Shown piece by piece: positions 1-10,230 of a stretch of DNA of 37,062 nt. This stretch comes from Xanthoparmelia taractica (Eukaryota; Ascomycota; Lecanoromycetes; Lecanorales; Parmeliaceae), in the NCBI GenBank assembly GCA_033085395.1, contig JANQBS010000344.1, forward strand, positions 1 through 37,062. Reading direction: 5' to 3'. The notes beneath the pieces were generated by a model. That model made no database searches, was not told where the DNA came from, and worked only from the letters and a program-made list of their open reading frames with translations. Position 1 is the first letter of the stretch; the number at the start of each line of letters is the position of its first letter. Position numbers and translations under genes: made by a program.

Positions 1-74
1 TAATTTTTTAAAAAAAGTTGAAAAAAAGTTGAAAACGACTATGTTTAACAAATACCACACCTTTCCGACCCGTA
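1..74 (-). repeat. Truncated end of a dispersed TIR transposon family (left window edge)
   Basis: Positions 4-74 are the reverse complement of 36992-37062 with only 2 mismatches in 71 nt. The inner end reads CTTTCCGACCCGTA, which is the same 23-bp terminus (TACGGGTCGGAAAGGTGTGG then TAT, read inward) that heads the element at 2168-3300. The element therefore ends at 74 and runs off the window to the left. The outer part is a simple A/T run with two GTTG-separated A7 tracts. The likely reading is that the contig stops inside a repeated element. Confidence 0.8.
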
Positions 75-2167
75 CGTCTTCGTTTATGAGCTTAGAAATA
101 AAGTATTTCGAAATATTCGAATTCTCTAGTCTTCGTTGATACGATTTTAATAATAATATATAAAATATAAGATAGATTCGATAAATTAACGATAGTTATA
201 GTTAATACGCTTACTTTTCGATATATTTTTATATTCGAAAAGAATTAATTATCTTATTAGAAAGTTTCTTATTTAATCTCTTTTACTTTAAATTCTTTAT
301 AAATAGTATAATAAGATTATTACGATTAAACGTTTACGATTTATAATTCTTATTATAAGACTTCGTCTACGTTTTCTATACGTTTTATTAATATCTCTTA
401 AGCTCTTATCGAATTATATTAAATTCTTTAACACGTTCTTTCGCTACGAATATTTCTTTCTTAATAACGCTATTCTTAACGATTAACTTAAGTTTTAATT
501 AATAATCGTATATTGCGAGAAATAAGCTATAATATATCGTTTTATATTCGCTTTAATAATATACGAACTCGATAATTAATAAAAGATCTATTTAATTATC
601 TTATCGCTCTAAATAATATACTCTAAAATAATATTTTAAAGTCTAATTTTATTATTTCGTTTATTTATTAATTTAAGAATAAAAGATAATACTTAATCTA
701 CGCTTTATATATAATTAATAGTAAACTTTTAATTAAAATATACTTATAAAGATAAATTCTCGATCTATAATAATATCTTTAAATGCTTTATATCGAAGCA
801 CGATTTCTTTTATAAATAACTCTTCGAGTTATATCGTATTAATTATCTTATTAATTAATAAATATCTTATTATTTTAATATATTTGTTAATTACTATAAG
901 AATCGTATTATAAACGCGATTTTTACGCTTACTTAACGAAAGATCTATTATAAAGTTTATTATAATTTTCCTTTATAATTTAATAAATAGCGAAAGCGCA
1001 CTTAACTTATTATAGAGATAATAGCGTTTTACTTTTACACGCTAATAGATATCGCATATAAAAATATACTCTATAATATTTACTTTCATATTATCTTAAT
1101 AATATTTTCTACTTATTAACTCGAGTGTCTTATCGATATCGAAATATCTCGTCGTGAAATTATCGTGATAGCGCTTTAATAGCTCTTCACGAATTAAGTC
1201 TTTCTCGAAAATATATAATTGATTATTATATCTTAATAATCTCTAACTATTTAAAGTTTAAATATTAACGCTTCGCGTTCGTTTATTCTACGCTTTATTA
1301 GCTTTATATTATTAAATAAAAGCGTTCTCTTATTAAAGTATCTTTATAAGTTTATAAATAAACTTATTACTTATATACTATATCGTTTCGCTAATTATTA
1401 ATATTTCGATAATTAAGCGTAAAATAAATTATTTATAATTAATAATTTTAGTAATAAAGTTAAGTCGCTTATTAACTTCGTTAAGTTTTTATTAAATAAG
1501 CGTCTCGCTTAAACTTTCTTTAATTTAAGATTAAAATTCTTTAAATCTTAAAAAATATATTATATTTAAATAGATTTCTTATATTATTATAGCTATTAAA
1601 TTTTTAAGCGTTATCTTTTTTATAGATTTCCTTCTTTTCGCGAATTAATATTTAAAAAACTCTTATTTATACTTAGATCGTTTAACGTTACGAGATACTT
1701 ATAATTAAGATTATATTATCTATACGTATAGCTTACGTTATTCTTATATACTATTTTAATAATAATAAAAATAAGATTTGAAAGATATTCGATTTTAGCT
1801 AGCTTCTATTATAGCGTAGAAAGAAGTTTATTAATCGTATCGTTTTCGCTCTTATAGTCGAATCGTCTCGATAACGTATTAGCGAAATTTATTTTACTTA
1901 ATCTATACGAAATTAAGAAATCGTAAAGCGATAGTTTTATTACTTAACGAGCTTATTTATTATTTAATATCGACTATCTTATAAAATATTTTAAATTATT
2001 ATAATCGATTAAAACTTTAATAAGATAAAAACTTTTCTTTAAATAATAGCGCTAATACTTAAACGTCTTTATAATCGCAAAAAGCTCTTAATTATATATT
2101 TTATAATTATACTTCGCGTCGATTATTTTTCTCGAATAAAAAGCGACGAAATATTATTAATTATTTA
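75..2167 (-). mobile_element. RIP-degraded Ty3/gypsy retrotransposon relic, 3' part (RNase H and integrase)
   Basis: Extremely AT-rich DNA. Translating the minus strand with stops ignored recovers a gypsy polyprotein. From 1200 downwards: a zinc-finger-like stretch (KRYHDNF, then RKYY-stop-DNM, then ICDIY-stop-RVK, equivalent to the family's TCDVCQRVK), then IDLSLSKRKNRVYNTILI at about 950-895 (family FITDLPLSKRKGRVYD) and IIIDREFIFIS at about 780-745 (family IVSDRGSIFTS). RNase H-like residues lie at about 2155-1900. Former Trp and Gln codons are now stops, the usual RIP outcome. This is the downstream half of the relic at 3309-6480; the two halves were separated by the element at 2168-3300. 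It is not functional. The LTR was not identified, and the left border is set only by the edge repeat. Confidence 0.85.
2160..2167 (+). repeat. Left 8-bp target-site duplication of the 1.1-kb TIR element
   Basis: ATTATTTA here is repeated exactly at 3301-3308, directly outside the TACGGG...CCCGTA termini. If the terminal TA bases are counted as target, the shared direct repeat is 12 bp, so the exact length (8, 10 or 12) depends on where the terminus is drawn. Confidence 0.8.
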
Positions 2168-3300
2168 TACGGGCCGGAAAGATCTGGTATATTTAATGGG
2201 ATATCCCATATTATATCGTATTATATTATATCATGAGAGGGTATTATGAGGGGGTTATATTAGATCACTTATAAAGATATGAAATAGGAAATTACTGGTA
2301 TCATGGAATGGTTTGGGAAATTCCTAGTATATGCAGGGGTATCTTATAATGTAGATTATTTCTTATATCAGGTGGCGAATAAGATAAGAAATACTTCTTG
2401 CGCTAACTGCTAGCATTAAATATAGATTCTCGTCTTACGAATCTATATATATTAGATATTAGTAATGGCTAGAATAATAATTAGAATTTATATATCTTAG
2501 CTAAAGTTATTGATAAATCTTTCCCTTATCTTTAAATAGCGTTCTATTTCTTCGAATTATATTAGCTTTTCTAAAAGTTCTCGTTAATTGAGCTGACGCG
2601 AATCTTATCAAGAAGCTCTTGTAAGAATAGTTAAATAATATGCGCTATATAGAGAATATATTTAAGATTCCTCGTATTCTACTCTTTAAGATCAAGTAAA
2701 TTATTAAATCTTTATATTATTCATGCGAAGCGTGTAACTTTAATAACTAAGAATATGTAATTATAAAGAACGATCGTAAATTCTTTTTATAATGCGAAGG
2801 GAGGAGGGGGGAATTTGCTATCGTAGAATAGATAGTAGATTACTATTATAGTTAGCGTGCTAGTAATTCTTTTAATAATTAAATGAATTAAATACGCTAA
2901 TAGCAGTAGAAATAACTCGCCAAGCCCTAGATAATTACGAAGGCCTTTCGCAACACGATATCAAATACGATGGCGAGCTTAGCTCAATAACGTGATGATA
3001 AAGTAAAGTGATGATAATAACGATAATGAAGTGAAGTGATGACTAGAATAATAACTAGAATACGTTCGCATGATTCTATATAGAGTAACTTCTTCTATAT
3101 ATAGTATATTTCTTATACCCCTGCATATAACATGAGATATCCCTGCATATATTAGAAATTTCTTAGATCATTTCATGATATTAGCACGTCTTCCAGATTA
3201 TCTCATAAAAATCAAATGATATGATCTCAATATTATACCATACCATGATATGGTATCAACACTTCATATCCCAGACTATCCCAGACCTTTCCGACCCGTA
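2168..3300. mobile_element. Nested TIR element without visible transposase (MITE-like, 1133 bp)
   Basis: The left end starts TACGGGCCGGAAAGATCTGG and the right end, inverted, starts TACGGGTCGGAAAGGTCTGG. Subterminal inverted similarity continues inward: AGTATATGCAGGGGTATCTT near 2328 and an inverted counterpart near 3110-3150. It is flanked by the 8-bp direct repeat ATTATTTA, a length typical of hAT elements. No ORF of 60 codons or more is present. It splits the gypsy relic between the reverse transcriptase and RNase H parts. Its interior keeps CA/TG dinucleotides (CATGA, TGCAG) that the surrounding DNA lacks, so it probably inserted after most of the RIP. Confidence 0.85.
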
Positions 3301-3308
3301 ATTATTTA
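3301..3308 (+). repeat. Right 8-bp target-site duplication of the 1.1-kb TIR element
   Basis: ATTATTTA, an exact copy of 2160-2167, immediately after the CCCGTA terminus. Confidence 0.8.
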
Positions 3309-6300
3309 TATATAATTAAGTTAACATATATACTAGATTGAATAAAGAAGTATCGATCTCGATTCGAATTAAGAATTAAGAATTAAAGTATTTTAAAAGA
3401 GACGTATCTATAAAGATCGCCTTTAGCTTTTTAAATATATATTTCGCAACTTCGAGCTATAAAAAGAGTCTTAATTTAATACTCTTTTTGCTTTTTTTAA
3501 GAAGTCTTATTAAAGAGACTATAATCTAAAAATAATAATAAATAAATATTCGATAGAAGTTTATAAATTCTAAGAAGATTTATACGTTATAATAACTCTT
3601 TAATTTTAATTACTCTTAAATTATAATTATTCTATATTTATCTATCGCGACGTTAAAAATAGATATTACGAAATTAAGAAATTTTATTTTAATAATAAAG
3701 AACTCGTATTTCTTTAGACTTATATAAAGATCGTATCGTTAAAGTCGATTTAATATCTATTTTATATAATTTAAATACTTATCTTTTAAATTAAAGTAAA
3801 TAAAAATATTATTTAAATATATTACGTAGAAATAATTTATTAGTCTTGCTAAAGTCTTATTAATATAAGCTTAAAAGATTATTAAGACATTTATTAATTT
3901 AAACGATATTATTATATATTCGAAATAGTTATAACGAATATAAAATATCGTTTTTCACTCGTTATTCTTACGAATTTATATTCGATAATAAGTGTTCTTT
4001 AAATCGAATTTCGTATATCGCTTAACGTCGTTTAGACGATTAAGCGTCTCGCTAATTAAGAATAATAAATAACGATTCTTATCGATTATCTTATTTAGTT
4101 CACGATAATTAATATATAAACGTAATTCTTTGTTCTTCTTTAAAACGAATAAGATAACTTCTATTAAATTTATAGAATACTTAATCTAATTCTTTATAGA
4201 ACTTCGTTAAAATAGATTTTTAATATCGTAAGCGCGACGTTAAATAAATTATATAGCGAGTTAAACGAAGGCTTCGCTATCGTTTTAATAATGTAATTAT
4301 AATTCTTATATAATAAGAGTCGTTTTATCTCTTTCGATAAGAATATATCTTTATATTCTTTTAATTTATCGAAAAGCTTTTAAATAATCTTTATGTTATC
4401 TATTTAAATATTTTATATTTTCGCTACGTTATAGATATATTTCTTTTATATTAGAATATTCGTTATAGTTAAAGTATAAAAAGTCTTATAATCGTTTAGA
4501 ATATCAATAAATTATTAGGATTCTAGAATCTTAAGTAACTTCTTTTTAACTTCGAAACGCTAGATTTAATCAACTATATTTATCTTAATACTCTTATTAA
4601 TTAAAGTAAAAAAATCGAATATTATTAAGAGTCTCTCTTTATTAATAATATAGAATATATATTCGCAATATTTAATATAATCTTAATTATCTCGCAATCG
4701 ATATATTATTAAATAGATATTATAATAATATATTAACTTATTATTTATTTAAATCGACTTTAATAAAGAGCTATTAATCTTAATTAAATTATACTTAAGT
4801 ATAAAATATTATTTAAGTATATTTATCTTAATATTAATATTAAAATAAAATTTATCGAAAATTAATAACTCGCCTCGATTCTTTAGAAGTATCTTATTCT
4901 TATAAATTAATAATAGAATTAATATTACTTCTATTTTTACTCTCGCCGCTACGAAGTCTTTAATAAAAGTTTATCTTTTCTCGAAGATTTATCGCATATA
5001 GCTTATATTTATTAATAAATTCGACTGAGATCTTATTAAGATTACTCGTCTTTTATTTCTTTAATTTAATATAAATATTAATATAATAATTATACTTCTT
5101 ATAATAATAATATTAAATCTCATTAAGATTCTTCGACTTATCGCTCTTAGATTTATCGTCTTTAATTTATTTATTATTCGAATAAAATTTATTCTATCTT
5201 TATAATAATTACGTTTCGTTATTATTTTTATATTAAGAATTTTAATTTTCTCGATTTTAATTTTCTTAAAAGATAGTAATACTCTTAATTCTCTATTCTT
5301 TAGAAAAATAATTTTATTTTCTCGTATTATTTTTTAAGCGTATCGTAAGCGTTAATAACTCGTTTCGCTTTATTAATATTATTTAAATATCGGTTAATTT
5401 ATAACGAAGTTCTAAACGAAGCTTCGTGAATAAGTAATATACTTATTAATTCTCAATGTAGAGATTTATTTACGTCTTTAGAGATTGAAGATAATTATTA
5501 AATTAACGTATTATTTAATTTTATCTCTATTAAATATTAATATATTATTAAGTAATATCGAGATCACGATTTATTAAATTCTTAATTTAATTTAATAAAA
5601 AATCGATAAATTCTTATTATGTATAATAACGATCTAAATACTTATCTTTCTTATTAATCTAAAGCTTTTTTTAATTATTATTAAGAAATTAATATATTTA
5701 AAGAATTTTATTTTTTTCGATAGAGAAATTTTTCTATGTGAGACGAAATACTTTATTAATCTTACGTACGAAATTATAATATTTCTTAATTAACTTATTA
5801 TAATAAATTTAATAACTTTTCTAGTCTAATTAATTTACGAGATCGCGAGATAATATTATTAAGTTCGAGATCGATATTAGCGATTCGTTTTATATTTCGA
5901 GTTATAAATAACTTAAATATATTATTTTCATCGTTGCGATTACGATTTATAGACGTTTAATCTCGTTTAAGTATATTAATTTCTATTTTAAGAAATTCGA
6001 GTCGACGTTATTATATAAATTAATCTTATTTACGAGTAACGCTTGCGATTCTTTCGTTTAAAATAAATAATTTTATTTATTTATATCTTACTCTTCGCTA
6101 GATATATTTTCTTAATTATCGCTAATATTATTTTCATCGTTATTATTATCACTTAATTCTTTATCGAAGTTATTATTAATAACTCTTATACGAATCTTTA
6201 TATTAAGATTTAAAATATAATCTAATTCTTTAAATTAAATTATAATAATATTTTAATTTAATATTATATTAAATAACGAGAATTTATTTTATAATCGCGA

Positions 6301-6480
6301 CGTCTACGCTTTAATCGTGATTATTATATTAATTTTAAATCGCTATTTTTAAAAAGAATTAAAAGAATTAGAATTATTAAACTTAATCTTAGATTAGAGT
6401 CTTAGAGTTATATAATAATATAAAATTGAAAAGATATATATTTCGCATATAGATCTAATAGTAAGACTAATTTTTAAGAA
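3309..6480 (-). mobile_element. RIP-degraded Ty3/gypsy retrotransposon relic, 5' part (gag-like, reverse transcriptase)
   Basis: Minus-strand translation with stops ignored gives clear gypsy reverse-transcriptase blocks in order: KLFDKLKEYKDIFLSKE (4380-4330), KKNKELRLYINYRELNKI (about 4143-4089, family KKDGSLRLCVDYRGLNKI), KNRYLLFLISETLNRLNDVK (about 4080-4021), and YLNNIFIY at 3819-3796, the catalytic YLDDILIY box with both Asp changed to Asn by G-to-A. Many W and Q positions are stops. Upstream (4500-6480) would hold protease and gag; only an acidic Asp/Asn/Ser-rich stretch around 6190-6100 fits gag, and no zinc knuckle could be read with confidence. DNA to about 6480 is uniformly AT-rich. 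It is dead. Confidence 0.88.
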
Positions 6481-7192
6481 AAAAGAAAAGAAAACTTAGA
6501 GAGATCGCTTGCTTAAGCTTGTCCGCCAAGGATCCGCCAAGCATACGTATGTCAAGCGATCCAGTGTCCCCTCGCTTAAGGCCCAAGACCCTATTCCTAA
6601 CAGTGTTTACGTTTTCTCTAAGCTCGCCAGCTACGTGTTAAGCTCGTTAGCTACCTTATATGACTAAATATATTAATTAGCCTTACACGATTTCTCACAC
6701 GACTGGCGATTAACGTGATTATTAGCCACGAAGTCAACTGCTCTTGATAATGAAAGCACACTTAGCAATCGGGCTTATAATCTATTGAGAATTATGAATT
6801 GACTAAGGAGTATCTAAGAATAAGGAGGTAGAATATATGTTCTGTGCGCTTGCCAAGCCACTAGTGCGGAGTCACGTGTAGGGCTGTTTGTTCATATTTC
6901 ATAACATTTTGCATTTCCCGATACATACGAGTAGTGCGTGGTACGATTACTGCTTCGCTTAATAGTAGACTAAAGTTTACGTAGGATTTTTTATCTATTC
7001 AATTCAATGTAGACGTCACTGACGTTCAAGCTAAGGTACTTGATATAGTGCAAGGGTACAAACCCTTCGAGCTGATTAGCAAGCTCGAAATGTACAATAT
7101 CTTGGGGCCGACATGTGAGACAGAAATGCTCTAGTCATGGACCGAGCCAGGTTTATCTCTTTGCAGGTCCTCTATCCATTATGATTCTGATC
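6481..7192. other. Transition from RIP island to gene island, no gene seen
   Basis: Composition rises abruptly to normal at about 6500. The stretch contains near-repeated words (AAGCTCGCCAGCTACGTGTT beside AAGCTCGTTAGCTACC at about 6620-6655; CCGCCAAGGATCCGCCAAGC at about 6522) that could be a less mutated LTR or another repeat, but neither a terminus nor a duplication could be found. The last 200 bp would be the 3' untranslated side of the esterase gene. Confidence 0.4.
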
Positions 7193-9223
7193 TCACGAGA
7201 AAGCTCTCCTTTGCAGCATGAGACAACGCTCCGACGCCGCCGGATCCAGCTTCATTGCGACTGCTCTGGGGGCTAAATCTAATACCTGACTCGCGCTACC
7301 ATACATCTGGAACGATGGCTGACCGTCCTTATTCGGATTCCCCGTCTCGACGAATTGCGTTACGTAGCTCTGGATGGCGAGCTGGATGTCCGGGCTCTGG
7401 GTCGACGAATCCGGTCCGAAGGTGTAGTCCAGGTCGGAGCCGTGTAGCGCGGGATACACGTCGAAAAGATAGTTGTAGGTTGTGTTCTTGTAGGCAAGAG
7501 CAAGAAGGTATGTGTTGCATGTAATTACGACTTCGGAAGTGAGTAGAGCAGCCCGGTCCAGGTCTGTCGTATAGGGAAGGTTTCCACTCGCCGAAGGAGG
7601 TGGATAGATGTTCGTTGCTATGTAGGAGAGCGTAGATGGTGATGCCGCAGGGAAGAGCCGGCTGAGGTAGGTGTCGAAGGAGGTCTCATTCAAAATCCAA
7701 GGATAGGTGAAGCCGATGCCCTGCACGATCTTAGTGATCACGAATCCCTAAAGGGTAACAGATGAACCTACTTCCCGCGCATTATGCCCCAGGACTTGAG
7801 GCAGAATTTTCGGAAAGCCATCACTCAAGAGTGCCACAGCGGGGGCCGCGGTGATATAGACGTGGTCTATAACAGGGCCTGGAGACTTATCAGCGAGGGT
7901 TCAAGTGAGAATCAGTAGAATGAGGCTGATATCGATGATTGGAAGTCTGTGACAAGGGTTAAAAAGGCTGTCAATGAACGCACCGAAGTTGAATTGTCCA
8001 TATGGAGCATTTGCAACAATTTTGTAATTAGCGGTCCTGAGTGTCTCAGCTGGCGCCGCCCTCGCAGCTGATATGGAGTCTACAGCAGCAAGCTCAAAGA
8101 ATAATCGAGAGATTTGTTCGTTTTGAGCCCGTCCAGGGTCAGGGAAGAAAAAAGGGCTTTGTAGGACCGCTTGCTGAAATAGAGCATGAGTTGATCGAAT
8201 ATTGCTGTTAGCAGTGAGGTGGTACATGATAGAACCGGCGCCTGCAGATTGGCCGAGGACAGTTACTTGCTTCGGATCACCGCCAAAATTCCCAATATGT
8301 TTCTGTACCCATTCTAAAGCCAGCCGTTGGTCTAGCAGGCCGGCATTTGCCTGGGAGCCCCCACCAGCAAGCCATCCAAATGCGCCCAGCTTCTTAGTTA
8401 GTGAAAGAGGCAATGAATGAAATTTAGGACGTGCTCACTCGGTAATTCAAGGCGACAAATAGAACTCCGTCTGTTGGACCGCTGTAGCTTTGTTTGAGAA
8501 GCGCAGCAGGATCGTATTGACTTTTGTAGCCGCCGGTATATCCGCCCCCATAAATCCAAACTAGGACTGGTGCCTTTTTCCGTAAATACATCCTCTTATG
8601 AAAGATTGGCTTGGGGATGAGGACGTCGAGAAACAGACAGTCCTCGGTTTCTGTTGGGTCCGCCGGGGGAATGCTGGTACTTGGGAACGAGGCAGGCGAA
8701 GGGTACTGCTGGTAGAAGGCATCTGTGCTGTTCGCCAAATACGGTCCAATGAATTGGCTCGCAATCCGAAGCCAGCCCGGGTTCGCTATGAATTGTTGAG
8801 ACCAGCAGAGTAGGCTGGTGGCAAATTGACTCACCCTGGTAGCATCGTCTCTGGATCTCACCCGTGTGCACGGTTCGATCGCGAGCGGCAGCAATTGGAG
8901 CTGCAAAGCGAAGAGGCCCGGTTGGCGCCTGTCCGTACCGAATATTTGAGAAGTTGTAGTATCCTCCTGATGCCTATGTATATATAAGCCATCAAAACCC
9001 CGTCGCGTATACTGAAAAGAGGACCAACGTCATAGGTGGTGGCTCTCTGTAAAGTGTACCCCAAGTCAACCACCGGCAAGACAGCATTGGTCATATTGGT
9101 CATATTGGTCATATTGGTCATATTGGTGCCGGTGGAGTAAGGCCAAGCGCTGGTTGCCCACAGTGCAAGACTTAACAGCACCACGGCGGATGAGAACATT
9201 GTTGTTCGGCTTAGAGATTGCAT
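7193..9223 (-). CDS. Secreted type-B carboxylesterase/lipase, possibly disabled by a 24-nt in-frame segment
   Basis: Alpha/beta-hydrolase of the carboxylesterase type-B family, hydrolysing ester bonds, probably extracellular. Exons (minus): 9223-9029, 8973-8835, 8785-8439, 8389-7984, 7878-7772, 7747-7193; they sum to 1749 nt, 582 aa. The start MQSLSRTT is followed by a hydrophobic signal peptide (MFSSAVVLLSLALWATSA). Visible: four tandem NMT sequons after the signal, oxyanion-hole WIYGGGY, nucleophile GQSAGAG (Ser275), acid GHNARE (Glu398) and His500 in ALHGSDLDYTFG, so the full triad is present. The gap 7771-7748 is only 24 nt with GTAGGT...TTTAG ends and an in-frame TAG; without its removal the protein stops just after Glu398 and loses His500. 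The 5' site GTTGGT of intron 1 is also weak. Upstream ATGs (to 9376) are possible starts. It could be a cluster deacylase or an unrelated neighbour. Confidence 0.8.
9083..9124 (-). repeat. 9-bp minisatellite in the esterase gene coding (Asn-Met-Thr)n
   Basis: Four consecutive copies of a 9-bp unit (ATTGGTCAT on the plus strand) encode M-T-N repeats just after the signal peptide. Each N-M-T is an N-glycosylation sequon. The tandem, identical units suggest recent slippage expansion. Confidence 0.75.
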
Positions 9224-9609
9224 ATGGTAGGCGTTGGTAGCTGAATGTGGAGCTGGCTTCGTATCCTCTTTTTTATCCACAGGTGGACTGGCTCGGTAAT
9301 GTTTCGAAGAAGTGGCGGGAGTAGAAGAGGACGCGGGCATGGTGATGATATTTGTATCGAGTAGAATTGCAAACATGAATGAAAGATCTCGGACAAAGTT
9401 GCGACAGCGGCTGGGACTCGGGAATCGGGAATGTGACGGTGCGCATCACTGCAATGGCCCAGAGGCTTGAGGTCCTTTATCAGAGAACAATACTATACAC
9501 CAAAAGTGGATGTGCTATATAGAAATGCCGACTAGGGGACAATACCAGCCAAGCTTGTAAACGCTCCACTAATAGGATTAGATACCCCAAATCTATCGAT
9601 TCACATACG
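9224..9609. promoter_or_regulatory. Upstream region of the esterase gene
   Basis: 386 bp between the chosen esterase start and the MITE. Further in-frame ATGs occur up to 9376, so part may be coding or 5' leader. No specific binding site recognised. Confidence 0.35.
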
Positions 9610-9611
9610 TA

Positions 9612-9866
9612 CGGAGGTCTGCACCCCACGCCAAGATCGGATAAAGCCCCGCCTAAAGGGTTACCCGGACGATACGCTTAATTATCTGTTTCGGATGTGT
9701 ACCTAACTCCAGCCTACTTTGGGCTCAGGCCCCTAAGATAATATCGAAAAAAGAGATTACACCCCCTAAAATACAACAAGGAGGGCTCTTCTTCTATAGG
9801 GCCTTTTCCGAAAGTAGGGTTAGGGTTAATACTAGCGCTGTCTAGGACTTATGGTGCAGACCTCCG
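9612..9866. mobile_element. 255-bp MITE with TA target duplication
   Basis: Perfect 14-bp terminal inverted repeats CGGAGGTCTGCACC, flanked on both sides by TA (9610-9611 and 9867-9868), as expected for Tc1/mariner- or pogo/Fot-type elements. Non-coding. Near its right end (about 9816-9829) it carries two telomere-like TAGGGT units. It is not AT-degraded, unlike the repeats in the flanks, and lies between the esterase and SAT4-type genes. Confidence 0.8.
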
Positions 9867-9868
9867 TA

Positions 9869-10230
9869 CCATATTTTACCTTAGTCGCGCTAAACCATCG
9901 ACCCGGGTATGTACTAATCTTCGAGGCTTTCAGAATTGAATTCTGCTGTCGTTTTCTTTTCGACTCACGCTTGGAAAAGGTCACCTACAAGCTATGTTCG
10001 ATAGACATCGAGGACCAAAAAGGCTACGGTTCTATGAACTCCGCCCTGGCAGTCATTGATTGGTATCTAATTAGGTCATGGTAACACAATATGTGGTATA
10101 CATTTTGTACAATTTGTCACAGTCATCTCCGTCGAACACTAAACCTTTCAATACACCGTAGCAAGTCCTAAGGGAGAGTGGTATGGCGGACGTCTTTCCG
10201 CCACTATGCCCCATTGTAGATCAAGCGCTA
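9869..10230. other. Intergenic, no gene supported
   Basis: 362 bp between the MITE and the stop codon of the minus-strand membrane protein. An open frame here (9851-10084) begins inside the MITE and resembles nothing I recognise. Confidence 0.4.

Noticed and set aside
5160..5230. Gag zinc knuckle in the left gypsy relic
   Set aside because: A Tyr-rich translation suggested lost cysteines, but the CxxCxxxxHxxxxC spacing could not be matched by RIP-type changes.
7255..7524. Plus-strand frames over the esterase, and other antisense frames over the P450 and oxidase genes
   Set aside because: Shadows of the minus-strand coding frames, without features of their own.
9810..9832. Internal telomere or old chromosome fusion
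   Set aside because: Only two TAGGGT units, fully inside a MITE; too short.
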